Assembly: GCF_937616625.2 (NCBI RefSeq)
Contig: NC_065570.1
Location: 35,657,665-35,721,664, forward strand
DNA length: 64,000 nt
Reading direction: 5' to 3'
From: Mercurialis annua
Taxonomy: Eukaryota > Streptophyta > Magnoliopsida > Malpighiales > Euphorbiaceae
In this document: positions 54,053 through 64,000 of the stretch, piece by piece
Position numbering within the stretch: position 1 is the first letter of the stretch
Layout: each line of letters begins with the position of its first letter
Program-made: the position numbers and the translations under genes
The notes under the pieces: model-generated
Database searches by the model: none
Told to the model about the DNA's origin: nothing
What the model saw: the letters and a program-made list of their open reading frames with translations, nothing else

Positions 54053-56233
54053 TTCACCCCCCCCCCCCCATAAAATAAATTCGTCCTCGAATTTAAAATT
54101 TAGCCACGTACCTTGAGTTAATAGATATGGATACTTCTGCCTCATATCCTCTTCTGTCTCCCACGTGCACTCTTCTACGGATTGACTTCTCCAAAGAACT
54201 TTCACCATTTGAATCCTCTTCGTTCGTAATTGTCGTATCTGCGTGTCGACAATCTGCACTGGCCATTCTTCATAAGTCAGTTCCTCGCTCACGTCCACCA
54301 CTTGCTTTTGAATTATTCGAGAAGGGTCTGGTACATATTTCTGAAGCATGGAAATATGGAAAACAGGATGAACTTGCGACGTCTCTGGTGGCAATTCCAG
54401 CCTATAGGCAACTGAGCCTATGCGCTCCATTATCTGGTATGGTCCGACATATCTTGGAGCCAACTTGCCCTTCTTTCCGAAACGAATAACTCCCTTCATC
54501 GGTGACACTTTGAGAAACACGTAGTCTCCGATCTGGAATTCGACATCCTTCCTCTTGGGGTCCGCATAACTCTTTTGTCGACTGGAAACAGTATTCAAAT
54601 GCTGCTTTATCAATGGTACTTTTTCGGACGTAATTTGGATGATTTCTGCTCCAGTGAGCTTTCGTTCACCGACCTCGTCCCAACAGATAGGGGATCGACA
54701 CTTGCGACCGTATAATGCTTCGTAAGGAGCCATCTCGATGCTTGAATGATAGCTATTGTTGTAGGCAAACTCGACTAGAGGTAGGTACGTGTCCCAACTA
54801 CCTCCGAAGTCTAATACGCAAAGTCGAAGCATATCTTCTAGCGTTTGAATCGTCCGCTCAGACTGGCCGTCTGTCTGAGGGTGAAACGCAGTGCTGAAAT
54901 TCAATCGCGTTCCTAACGCATCTTGTAAACTCTTCCAGAAATGAGAGGTAAATATGGAACCTCTGTCTGAAATGATTGACACGGGAACTCCGTGTAGGCT
55001 CACGATCTTATCGATGTAAATCTCTGCCAACTTTGCTGCAGAATACGTCGTCTTGATAGGTATGAAGTGCGCTGACTTCGTCAAGCGATCCACAATTACC
55101 CAAATGGAATCAAAATCTTTTTGCGTCTTGGGCAATCCAACTACGAAATCCATCGTGATTTGCTCCCATTTCCACTCCGGGATGGGTAACGGCTGAAGAA
55201 ATCCGTAAGGTCGCTGATGTTCCAATTTGACTTGCTGACAAGTCGGACATTTCGTCACGAACTCTGAGATATCTTTTTTCATTCCGCTCCACCAGTACGT
55301 TGTCTTAACGTCGTGATACATCTTCGTGGAACCTGGATGAACGCTATACATCGTTCCATGCGTCTCTTCCATGATCTTCTGTCTTAAGTCTTCCACATCT
55401 GGAACGCACATTCGATTGCCATATTTCAGTATTTCATTGACGATACTGAAATCTTGACTCTTTTCTTGTTGAACTTCCTCAATTAGATGCTTCAATTGAG
55501 GGTCATCCGCTTGCAATTCTTTGATCTGATCTATCAACGTCGATCGTATCGTTAGCTGAGCCATTAGGTTTCCGAGAGATGAAATCTCGAACTCAACTCC
55601 TTGGCTAAACATCATATGAATTTCGTTGATTAATGGTCTCTGCCATGTCGTTGTAACGTGCGCGAGACTTCCTGCTGATTTCCTGCTTAATGCATCCGCC
55701 ACGACGTTGGCCTTGTCTGGATTGTGTTGTATCGTGCAGTCGTAATCTTTTAGTAGCTCCATCCATCTCCGCTGTCTGAGGTTTAACTCTCGCTGATCGA
55801 AAATGTACTTCAAACTTTTATGATCTGTAAAGATCTCACATGTAGCGCCGTATAAATAATGTCTCCAGATCTTCAGCGCAAAAATCACCGCTGCTAGCTC
55901 TAGGTCATGCGTCGGGTAGTTCGCTTCATGCTTCTTAAGCTGTCGCGACGCATACGCTATTACTCGACCATGTTGCATAAGGACACATCCTAGTCCAACT
56001 CTTGATGCATCACAGTAAACTGTGAATCCTTCTGTTCCTTCTGGTAGTGCTAAGACTGGTGCCGTCGTTAAACACTTTTTCAGTTTTAGAAAACTGAGTT
56101 CACACTGGTCCGTCCAGCCGAATGTCGCGTTTTTCTGAGTTAACTTCGTCAAAGGTACAACGATCTTTGAAAAATCCTGTACGAATCGTCTATAATATCC
56201 CGCTAAACCAAGGAAACTTTTAACTTCCGTAAC
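54002..56233 (-). pseudogene. Tekay-like pol: RNase H, integrase, chromodomain-like tail
   Basis: Same frame as the upstream part, after a stop at 56234-56236. It begins with the end of RT ([19 protein letters not shown]). RNase H follows with [29 protein letters not shown] and [12 protein letters not shown]. Integrase has the HHCC finger ([27 protein letters not shown]) and the DDE core: [13 protein letters not shown], then [14 protein letters not shown], then [12 protein letters not shown] with the catalytic Glu. The C-terminal region ([20 protein letters not shown]) leads to a chromodomain-like end ([18 protein letters not shown]). The frame continues through the G13 tract, read as GGGG, into the LTR and stops at 54002. 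All catalytic residues are visible. Confidence 0.92.
54057..54069 (-). other. Polypurine tract (G13) next to the 3' LTR
   Basis: Thirteen C on the plus strand, so G13 on the minus strand, 4 nt before the LTR start TGTAATACCCC. It primes plus-strand DNA synthesis in Gypsy elements. A pure G-run of this length is prone to slippage and to sequencing error. Confidence 0.85.
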
Positions 56234-58909
56234 TTATTCAGGCCGCTTCCATTCTAACACAGCTTCAATCTTCTTTGGATCAACCTTAATGCCGCTTTGT
56301 GAAACCACGTGGCCTAAGAAAGCCACTTCCGTTAGCCAAAATTCACATTTAGAGAATTTGGCGTAAAGCTGATGCTCTCTTATCGTCTGTAGTACTATTC
56401 GCAAATGTTGAGCATGCTCTTCTTCTGAACGTGAATAGATCAAAATATCGTCGATAAACACGATCACGAACTGATCCAAGTACGGTTTGAATATCCTATT
56501 CATCAAATCCATGAAGGCTGCTGGCGCATTCGTCAATCCGAATGACATAACGAGGAATTCGTAATGTCCGTATCGAGTTCGAAAAACAGTCTTCTGAACA
56601 TCAACATCGCGAATCTTCAACTGATGATAGCCTGATCTCAGGTCAATCTTGGAGAAAAACTTCGCTCCTTGTAACTGATCGAACAAATCATCGATTCTAG
56701 GTAACGGATACTTATTCTTGATCGTCACCTTGTTCAACTGTCGATAATCAATACATAGTCGAAGGGATCCATCCTTCTTCTTCACGAATAACACTGGTGC
56801 ACCCCACGGAGATACACTCGGTCTGATGAAACCACGATCAAACAATTCTTCTAACTGATTCTTAAGTTCTTTGAGCTCTGCTGGCGCCATTCGATAAGGA
56901 GGTATCGATATCGGCTTTGTGCCAGGAGCCAATTCGATACAAAATTCAATTTCGCGATCTGGGGGTAATCCAGGTAATTCCTCTGGAAAAACGTCTGGAT
57001 ATTCCGACACAACTGGCACGTCACTTAAATTCACACTTTTCTTTTCCACGTCTCGTACTATTGCTAAAAATCCTTGACATCCCTTCCTTAACATGCGACA
57101 AGCTTTAATAGCTGAGATAATACTCGTAGAAGATTCCATCTTGTCAGCCTGAATTGAAACAGCTTCAATTCCAGGCGTGTTAAACGTCACCGTCTTCCTC
57201 CGGCAATCCACATTGGCATAGTGCTGAGCTAGCCAATCCATTCCTAGTATGACATCAAAAGCTAATACCTCGAGTAAAATCAAGTCAACTAACAAATCTC
57301 GTCCTTGAACTCTTACAGGACAAGATGGATAAACGATACTAACTTCCACACTCTCACCGACTGGGGTAGCTACTGACAAAGGATTCGTAAGATATGCTGG
57401 TTGCACTCCTAACTTACTAGCAAAACTAGGCGAAACAAACGAATGCGTAGCGCCCGGATCAAATAAAATTAATGCATCTTGAGAAGCGATAGGAAAGGTA
57501 CCTTGTACCACAGCATTGGAAGCCTGTGCCTCCTGAGGATTCAGTGCAAAGACCCTAGCCTGACTTCCGCCAGCCTGCGAAGTCTGACCAGTACCGCGTC
57601 CTCCGCCATTTCTTCCTCCACGATTTCCATAGCCACGGCCTCTCTGGCCAGTGAAAGTACTCCCTGTCTGATCATATCCTGACGCCGCCTGATGTGCAGT
57701 CCTCTGCTGCTGGTAAGAAGGCTGTACTACAGTAGTCATCGAGTCTTGGGGCATCTGCCTCGGACAGTCTCTAGCAAAATGGCCCCGTTGACCAGAGTTA
57801 AAACATGCTCCAGTAGCAATATAGCACGCGCCATAATGCCTCTTATTACAATTCAAACATATAGGGACTCCGCCTCCCATGTCACTCATCGATCTGGCAC
57901 TAAATCCGGTACCTGAAGTACTGACTCTAGTTCCATACCGGGCTTTCTTATTTCTCTGCTGACGTGATGGGGGTCGAGAATAACTCCTGACGTATGATTG
58001 GGTAGGTGCGCTCTGTATGCTACGAAACACATCACTCCTCACAGGCGCAATATTGGAAGGATCAGGAATCCTCCCAAAACGGATCAAAGAAACCTCCATT
58101 TGCCTAGCGCTATCGATCAGTTGCACTAGGGTTCTTTCGATATCAGACGTCAGACTTACAAATTCAGCTCCTAGACCCTCTACAAACCTTGAGTTTACTC
58201 TAACTGGGTCTATAGTCAGGTCTGTTGCAAACCTACTCACTCTGGTAAATTCCGTCACATACTCTTGCACAGACCGATTACCTCTACTTAGGGTCAACCA
58301 CTGACTACGATAACTCTCCGTCACCGCATATGGTAAAAAGTATTCCCTAAAGTGGTTTGCAAATACAGCCCAGGTCATAGTATCCATGGTTGGCTGAATA
58401 TGCTGTTGAAACCAATCTTTCGCAGGTCCTTTCATTGACATTTCCACCATAATGATGGTCTGTCTCTCATTAGCTTGCAGGCGTCGAGCATTACGTTCTA
58501 CTTCTTCAAGGAAATCGAGAGCATCGCCTGAACTGTCAAACCCAGTTGGCTTGAGGCGCATATAAGCCAAGACGATATCTCGGTCAGTAAAAGCAACATT
58601 GCGTAGCTGTTGCTGCTGTAGTTGCTCACGATGCATGTTCTGCACCTCAGCCTGATTGGCTTGCATAGCCGCAATTCCCGTAAGAAACTGATTCAGATCA
58701 AAACCCACAACATTAGGTTGCTGGGCTTGCGCTTGCACTCCATGTGCCTGCGCCTGGGCCTCTTGGCCACCACCTCCTCCACCCTGAAAAGAAGACTCAT
58801 CTTGAGCTTCTGGATGGACGTCATGCGCCCCTTCAATAACGTTACGTGCTGCAGCGGCAGCTCGCTCTACTTCTTGTCGTTGGTCAGACATCCTGACCAA
58901 GACAAACAT
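56234..58909 (-). pseudogene. Tekay-like Gag, protease and reverse transcriptase, ended by a stop
   Basis: 891 residues from an ATG at 58909; MSDQRQE at 58891 is an equally good start. The Gag domain is at about 120-260 ([33 protein letters not shown]). A zinc-knuckle region follows at about 350-385. The knuckle [14 protein letters not shown] has Ser (codon 57794-57796) in place of the second Cys. The protease motif is [12 protein letters not shown] at about 482. RT runs from [16 protein letters not shown] through [15 protein letters not shown] and [14 protein letters not shown] to the catalytic [13 protein letters not shown] at about 817. The TAA at 56234-56236 follows LEWKRPE. The Ser change and the stop probably make this copy non-autonomous. 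Confidence 0.92.
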
Positions 58910-59128
58910 CGTTACTTAGCCACATAATCGCATAGTATCGAAACCGCATACCGAATTAAACGCGCATCTCATCACATGCGAACACACACATAAGACAGAC
59001 TCACATCCTAGAGGAAACCTGAAAAGTTTGAAAATCAAATGAATACTTAACAAAGACAAGATTCGAATCCTATGTGCTGCAGTAGATTCCTAGGAAAATC
59101 AATCACTCTTCTGACATAAGCAATGGTA
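58910..59128 (-). other. 5' untranslated leader of the Tekay-like element
   Basis: About 220 bp between PBS and gag start. It has no open frame of note and is A/C-rich on the plus strand. It is short, as usual for this group. Confidence 0.7.
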
Positions 59129-59150
59129 ACTGGACCATGCTCTGATACCA
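59129..59150 (-). other. Primer-binding site, initiator tRNA-Met
   Basis: On the minus strand TGGTATCAGAGCATGGTCCA begins at 59150, 4 nt after the LTR end. The first 16 nt match initiator tRNA-Met-type sites. It confirms the minus orientation. Confidence 0.92.
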
Positions 59151-59154
59151 ACAT

Positions 59155-60985
59155 TGTCACGACCCAATCTCAGGGCCGAGACCGGCGCTAGGGAATGGGA
59201 GTGGTTGCTCCGAAACCCGTAGCAAGCCTAAAACGTAAAATAATTTTTCGCGGAACATAAACGTCATGCATGACATAAATAAACACGTGTCATGCAGAAG
59301 CACCCATGCCAGGCACACATATCCTCTGGCAGTCACAATATATATAACGCAGCAAGCGTAAAACGCTTAAAACTTTAAAACGTTAAAGTAATATTTACAG
59401 AAAACTATACATACAAGCTGACTGGTAAAATACTTATCTACTGCAGCTCTAAGAGTAAAGTACTGTTTCTTTACATACTCAAAATACAGACTTCTGGAAG
59501 TAGGATAGAAGTCCGTTGCTTTAAAGCGTCTTTATCCTGAAAGGAAATCTGTGAGGGGTCAGTATATTGGAATATACTGAGTGAGTTCATACATTTACTA
59601 ATAAGTATTTAAATAAAACATAAAATCGTAATCCATCATATGCAATCAAGTACAGGATCCGAATGAAACCTTAATCCTCAAACATACTAATAATCAATCG
59701 ATCAACCCAATCATAAATATCAATTGCGAGTCCAACTCGCTGGTGGCCCAGCCACTAGATACGGGGACTCCAGACTACACCGTAGCCGAGTACTCTCTCG
59801 TATCAAAATCATAAACCCAATCGTAAATTTCATATTCATCATAAGCTCCCAGCTGAGTCATATCAAAACTGGTGATCACACAGTCCTATTGTCACCCAAT
59901 AGGTAGCACGTTCCATCGGATCAATACTAGTTTCAAATCAAGCATATGCAATTCGTATAAAAGTTTCGCATATAAAACATGCAGTTCAAATAATAAGCAA
60001 TATACAATAATTGATTAAGTAAATACTTTAAAAGCAAATCATATAAACTCACAGAAAACGCTTATCCAAAAATACGTCGGGGCTTTAGAACGTCAAGCTT
60101 CCTGAAATACTGGTCCAGCTGCTTCTTGCCTCGCCGGATCTAAAACAATTTTTAAAACATTTGACTTGAATTAGAATCCTATTCTAAGATAGACTCTAGA
60201 CTCGAGACTCGACACGTTTTACTTTCATTAATCATCGTGCTTCTCACGTATATTCCGATAAACGGTATCAACTTCGTTTACGGATCGTATATCATTTCTA
60301 ATTCAATTCGCATTTAACCTTTTTAGGTTAAGTATTCATATACTCGATTAACTACTATTCGATTTCTGATTCAATACGTGAATTCAACTAACTCAATCGA
60401 GGTACGAAGATTCAGGGTGCGAGAATCGGAGGGTGCACGTTTGTGCAGGGGGGTACACGATCGTGTACCTTGATGGTACACGTTCGTGTACCATGTATTG
60501 GTACACGTTCGTGTACTTTGGTACACGTTCGTGTACCATTGATGGTACACGTTCGTGTACCACCTGTTATATACGTAACTCTAAGACCTGCTATATACGT
60601 AAAAACGCTTTGAATCGATTTCCGGGGTCGCTTTGAATCGATTTCCGGGGTTTCTGACCTGCTATATACGTAAAAACGCTCCAAACTCAACCAAAACGCG
60701 TATTCTAAGCTCAAAACGCTATATAACAATCCTATACTCGATAAAACGATAAAATCGTTTCGTGGCCTAAAACTTTGAATCGATATAACTCAAAATATAT
60801 TCGTTTAAATGATAAAACGTCAAGCTTACCGTGATTACCCGTCGAAATACGATCGTTTGGAGTTATAGAACGTCGGAAACGGACGAGAAACGAAAACCGC
60901 ACGACGAACCGATCGGAAACGAAGCGAGAGTAAGGAAATGAACTGAGGAAGGAAATGAGTATCTGGATCCTTCTTCAACTCTTTT

Positions 60986-61038
<53 letters not shown>

Positions 61039-61441
61039 TGGCTAAATTGCACTTTGGTCCTTGAAACTTTTCAAAAGTTTCAATTTAGTCCAAAACCTAT
61101 TCAATTAATCATTCTACTAATTCATATACGTATTATTTATATCCGAATAAATAATATTAACTCAAAATATAGATTTCCATCAAAAATCCTCAAATTTCTA
61201 TTTTCGGGGCTTAATTGGCTAATTTAAACTTTAGCCCCTAAACTTTTCATAAATTACAATTTAGTCCCAAAATACCTCCACATCCAAATTTTCAAATTAA
61301 CTCCTTTAATCCCGCTAATTGACTCATTAATTTTATCCTGAATTTCCGATATAATTAAATTAAATTCTCCTTAATTTAATTTATCGGAAATCACGACACG
61401 TGGCACGACTTAATTACCTTAAAATATTTTGGGGTATTACA
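59155..61441 (-). repeat. 5' LTR of the Tekay-like element (2287 bp)
   Basis: Matches 51824-54052 along its length with scattered substitutions. The length difference (58 bp) comes from the palindromic block and its surroundings (60436-60660, including a duplicated TTTGAATCGATTTCCGGGG) and from the TA tract (about 60988-61036). LTRs are identical at insertion, so these differences arose later. Confidence 0.95.
60436..60562. repeat. Palindromic minisatellite in the 5' LTR
   Basis: About five units of GGTACACGTTCGTGTACC with spacers TTGAT, ATGTATT and TTT. A GTTTGTGCAGGGGGG variant lies at the left edge. Compare with 53122-53252. Confidence 0.9.
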
Positions 61442-61760
61442 CTAATCCGAGCTCTTCCCTTCTCTCAGCTGAGAGCTCGGACCAGGTCTGGAGCTCGGAT
61501 TGTTCGGACCCCGCTCATTTGTTCTTGGCTTCTGAGTTGGGTGTATCTTGAAGCTTGGACCGGATCTTCGGTCCGACCTTATCAGAAGCAAATGTCTCGG
61601 ATGATGTCCGAGTGTTCATCGATCCGGTGACCCCCCAAGTCGTGTGATCTATGATTTAGTAGAAGGTCGGAAGTGGTCATTAGGTCGGTGAAATGCTTGA
61701 CTTAGCGATGTTCGTTCTTGGCGAGGTTGCTTTGCCCCTATTAGATGTGCTACGTTATCA
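61442..61760 (-). repeat. Tat-lineage 3' LTR, part 2 (U3 side)
   Basis: Right half of the interrupted LTR. It starts with the CTAAT target duplication and ends GTTATCA. It is rich in GAGCTCGGA and TCGGACC repeats and related dyads (AGCTCGGACC, GGATCTTCGGTCC). Together with 51333-51823 it forms an LTR of about 805 bp with TGATAA/TTATCA termini. Confidence 0.75.
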
Positions 61761-61772
61761 CTAGTCCCCCCC
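61761..61772 (-). other. Polypurine tract of the Tat-lineage element
   Basis: CTAGTCCCCCCC on the plus strand is GGGGGGGACTAG on the minus strand, directly before the LTR start TGATAACG. Its position fits a polypurine tract and fixes the minus orientation of this element, so that the gene at 62806 is antisense to it. Confidence 0.7.
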
Positions 61773-62805
61773 AGTGCGTCGGATATTTATGTCCGAGTTG
61801 GTAGTATCTCCCGAGTTCCTGGATCACGTGGGTGTCGGTGTGTTAGTCTTGTTTCTGGATCATTTCTGACACCGAGCCGCTTGTCAGGAGGATTAGCTGG
61901 TAGGGTGTGGTGATGTGAAAGGACCTGTCCTCTCGAGGTAGTGTGCATGACAGCTGTTGGGGTGAGTTTCCTTGATGGCGGTTGTGCTTCTTCTCACGTT
62001 TTGACCACGTGTCTAGCAGTTATTGCTAGTGCGATTTTCTAGGAGGCATTTTGAGTGGGAGGAGAGAGAGAATTAAAGGCGTGCCTTTTCAATTTCCCTC
62101 TCTTTTCTTCAGTTATAAATTTTGTTTTTCAAAACTTATAAACTTTTCGTTTTCTCTCTGCTTAAAAAGGAAAACTTGTGCTCTTCGTCTTCACTAAGTC
62201 CTCATCGTTTTTCTGAGTTAAAAGGTTTTTTGTGTTCTCTTTGGCGAAGGATTGTCTGGTTCTTATTCGCTGAAGCTCTTGATTTCCATTGCTGTCTACG
62301 CCAAAGGTTTTTCTGCTTTTCTTCGAGGATTCTCTGTTTCATATACAAGTAAGTACAACCGCCATTGTTCTGTTTTATGATCCCTGGTTTTCTGAGTAAT
62401 TTCTTCTGTTTTATGATTTCTGGCCTGAGCTTCCGTGTTCTTTATGTTTGGTGATATTCAACTGCGTGGTGCTTTTAATTTTGATTTCTTTGTTTGTTTA
62501 GAAAAAACTCCAACTGTGTTTGTCATTGTTCTTGTGTTTGATGTTTCTGGTTTTCTAGAAATTGTTATAATTTGTTCGTTTGGTTTTGCCTTATTGCATG
62601 TAATTAATGCCTTGCCTTGTCAAATTCTCTGTTTTTGGTTTTGTGTTATGAATTGGTGTCCAATTTTTCTGGGAATCCGTGTTCCTCGTGCTCTGATGGT
62701 TTCGCCCCCTTAGGAATTCTCTCTTTGATCTTAAATTTTTACAAGTTCATCTTGTTTTTCCCGTGGGACTCGTCTCATCCGAGCTTGTTTCAATTTTCCC
62801 TAGGT
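61773..62805 (+). other. Upstream region and probable 5' UTR intron of the antisense gene
   Basis: Contains TATAAAT at 62114-62120, a CT-rich stretch before it, and a GTAAGT donor at 62349. The pyrimidine-rich acceptor TTTTCCCTAG ends at 62803, 2 nt before the gene's ATG. This suggests a transcript starting near 62140 with a 455-nt intron (62349-62803). The open frames of 76-92 residues inside this region are probably not translated. The promoter and splice calls are inferences from consensus only. Confidence 0.5.
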
Positions 62806-63402
62806 ATGTCGGGTGAAACCTCAGAGCGCGAGGAGGGGAGGGGTTATGATGACGACGACGTGGGAGCTAACGAGGTGTCTATGGAATTTCACGTCATCCG
62901 TCCTGCTGTTGTTGCTACTTCCGAGGCAGAAGAGGTCGGGGCGTCGGAGCCTCAACCCTCTAAGAAAGGGAAAGGGAAAAGAATTGCTGCCGACGTTGGC
63001 GAGAAGACTGACGATCGAGATCTGAAAGCATCCCGGTGTACCCCGGGCTTTCTGGATGCCATGCGCGCGTCCTTTGCCATCCCGGAAGAGTACCATCTTT
63101 CAGTCGTTCCAGATGGGACAAGACTGAATGATATACCTCCCGAAAATACCTTGATGTTCACCTTGGAACATCTTCAATCCGGCATCCGTTTTCCTATTGC
63201 TGATGAATATAAGCAGCTAAGCGCGTACTTTGAGGTACCCCTTTCTCAAATTCACCCCAATGGAGTGCGCCACTATTCCTGTTTTCTAAAGCTATGCCAG
63301 AAGACAGGGGTAGTACCTAGTATGCGCTTGTTTTGCTGCTTGTACTTGATGTCCCTCAAGGACCGGAACCAGTTCGCTTATAAGCGATTCCGGAGCTTAT
63401 AA
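62806..63402 (+). CDS. Antisense-ORF protein with 'putative gypsy type transposon' domain, first coding exon(s)
   Basis: The ATG follows an apparent splice acceptor. The 198-residue reading starts MSGETSEREEGRG, has an acidic stretch (YDDDDVG), a basic, nuclear-signal-like KKGKGKRI at about 50-60, and then the domain from about 75 onward: PEEYHLSVVPDGTRLND, SGIRFPIADEYKQLSAYF, QIHPNGVRHYSCFLKLCQ, VPSMRLFCCLYLMS. This matches the plant 'putative gypsy type transposon' family (PF04195), found in extra ORFs of Tat elements. Function is unknown. The TAA at 63400-63402 may be bypassed by splicing, because coding-like sequence resumes at 63489. An upstream in-frame extension to 62617 crosses the predicted intron and is less likely to be the start. 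Confidence 0.7.
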   Translation: MSGETSEREEGRGYDDDDVGANEVSMEFHVIRPAVVATSEAEEVGASEPQPSKKGKGKRIAADVGEKTDDRDLKASRCTPGFLDAMRASFAIPEEYHLSVVPDGTRLNDIPPENTLMFTLEHLQSGIRFPIADEYKQLSAYFEVPLSQIHPNGVRHYSCFLKLCQKTGVVPSMRLFCCLYLMSLKDRNQFAYKRFRSL

Positions 63403-63488
63403 GAGAGTAATCTGAGTTTATTGTGTTCTTTCGTTGCTTTTTACTTTTTTTTTTATATATATTGATCTCGACTTTGTAATTTTCGCAG

Positions 63489-63814
63489 TGAATAGCATTG
63501 ATTTGGGCAAACTGGCTGGTAAGAAGCGAAAGAGGACGGCGAGCCAAAATGTCACTTCGGCACCTCCTCCGCCTCCCCGAGCTACTGGAGTTCCTGAAGT
63601 GCCGAAGTCTCCTGTGGTGGAGAATGTGGCTCCAGAAGCTGGTCTGGACGCCATTCCCCTCCGGATTCGACTTCCCGGTGGGATCGAGGTTCCTCCTACT
63701 GCGGAACCCGTGGGAACCATTCCGTTTGTTAATTTGGATTCCACGGAGACTGTTGATGGTCCCGTCTCAAGGAAGGGGGCTCCCCCCACTACTGCACCTG
63801 AGGTGCCCGGTTAG
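63489..63814 (+). CDS. Probable next exon of the antisense gene
   Basis: Begins after a pyrimidine-rich stretch and acceptor TTTCGCAG (ends 63488). The frame reads NSIDLGKLAGKKRKRTASQN, then a Pro-rich low-complexity stretch (PPPPPRATGVPEVPKSP), ending at TAG 63812-63814. The basic KKRKR is a possible nuclear signal. The donor of the preceding intron is not clear. Confidence 0.5.
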
Positions 63815-64000
63815 AGCTCGGGGGCCCCTGAAGCTCAGATTCCGAACATGTCCGAGATTTCTTCCGGCTCGAGTACCACAGCTCTGGGACCTCACGCGAT
63901 AACTCGCGAGTTTTGCTGAGTGGGTCAGTCAGCACAACGATGGTCGGCCGGCGACCCTGCATGATCTGGTCATCGCGGGGGATGTTGCTCGGGTCACTAC
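63815..64000 (+). other. Possible further coding part, cut by the window end
   Basis: From 63903 one frame is open to the end of the window and reads FAEWVSQHNDGRPATLHD, which looks like protein-coding sequence of the same family. It is out of frame with the preceding exon, so a frameshift or another intron lies between. Confidence 0.4.

Larger units (their letters stand above)
51824..61441 (-). mobile_element. Near-complete Tekay/Del-like chromovirus, 9.6 kb
   Basis: LTRs at 51824-54052 and 59155-61441 both read TGTCACGACCCAATC at the left and GGGGTATTACA at the right. CTAAT flanks the element on both sides (51819-51823 and 61442-61446), a 5-bp target duplication. On the minus strand the order is LTR, 4-nt spacer, PBS, gag, protease, RT, RNase H, integrase, chromodomain-like tail, G13 polypurine tract, LTR. 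The LTRs look almost identical over most of their length, so insertion was recent. One in-frame stop (56234-56236) breaks gag-pol. Domain order and long LTRs fit the Tekay (Del) chromoviruses, whose chromodomain directs insertion to heterochromatin. Confidence 0.92.
51333..64000 (-). mobile_element. Tat-lineage Ty3/Gypsy-type element with antisense gene, partial
   Basis: The left edge at 51333 starts TGATAAATCACC inside the older element's integrase gene. The matching LTR edge GTTATCA is at 61760, directly followed by a C7 tract that is a polypurine tract on the minus strand. The LTR end contains TTGAGCGTCAGAG on the minus strand, a phrase common in plant Tat/Ogre-type LTRs. Inside the element a plus-strand gene (62806 on) has a 'putative gypsy type transposon' domain, as reported for antisense ORFs of Tat elements. 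The gag-pol and 5' LTR, if present, lie beyond the window. A Tekay-like element (51824-61441) sits within this LTR. Confidence 0.7.

Noticed and set aside
54127..58927. Plus-strand open frames of 60-120 residues over the Tekay gag-pol
   Set aside because: They are antisense to a clear gag-pol frame and carry no independent evidence.

Overview
This is plant nuclear DNA, probably from a flowering plant, made of satellite DNA and layered mobile elements. I see no ordinary host gene. The evidence is retroelement primer-binding sites complementary to plant initiator tRNA-Met, decayed Copia and Ty3/Gypsy polyproteins, Stowaway, hAT-like and Mutator-like MITEs, an endogenous pararetrovirus fragment, and a fragment resembling plant mitochondrial 26S rRNA. 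The species cannot be named from the sequence.

Positions 1-46122 are one satellite family with a monomer of about 99 bp, filling about 38.5 kb (roughly 380-390 monomers). The array changes orientation seven times: + 1-2830, - 2831-3890, + 5307-5702, - 6111-15892, + 15893-30220, - 30221-35320, + 35321-40454, - 42019-46122. Two sub-types exist. Type A has 99-bp monomers interspersed with 147-bp variants carrying a 48-bp partial internal duplication. Type B (about 10.7-15.75 kb and 30.2-35.1 kb) lacks the 48-bp insert and shows a higher-order repeat of about 1.87 kb, roughly 19 monomers. Inserted in the array are: an LTR plus leader of a minus-strand retrotransposon (3891-5306); mitochondria-like DNA (5703-6110); a Stowaway-like MITE (18332-18613); a MITE-end-like fragment (21741-21886); a mosaic Copia/Gypsy element whose LTR is related to the one at 4112-5306 (24386-27530); a pararetrovirus fragment with PBS and movement-protein region (40455-42018); a 70-bp filler (43118-43187); and a hAT-like MITE with a perfect 8-bp target duplication (43883-44486). 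Three of the seven orientation changes coincide with foreign DNA.

Positions 46123-64000 are a three-level nest. The oldest layer is a plus-strand Ty3/Gypsy chromovirus, possibly of the CRM group (46123-51332). It carries a Mutator-like MITE in its leader, one in-frame stop, a deleted reverse-transcriptase core and frameshifts. Its integrase is interrupted by a minus-strand Tat-lineage element (51333 to beyond 64000), which carries a plus-strand (antisense) gene with a 'putative gypsy type transposon' domain. The 3' LTR of that element is in turn interrupted by a nearly complete minus-strand Tekay/Del-like chromovirus (51824-61441) with two LTRs of about 2.2-2.3 kb, a CTAAT target duplication, and a gag-pol frame broken by a single in-frame stop.

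Nothing here works as a host pathway. The window records satellite expansion, inversion and serial insertion, as expected in pericentromeric, centromeric or other heterochromatin. The most unusual points are the satellite architecture (99/147-bp units, a 1.87-kb higher-order repeat, seven inversions) and the organelle and viral DNA lying exactly at inversion junctions.
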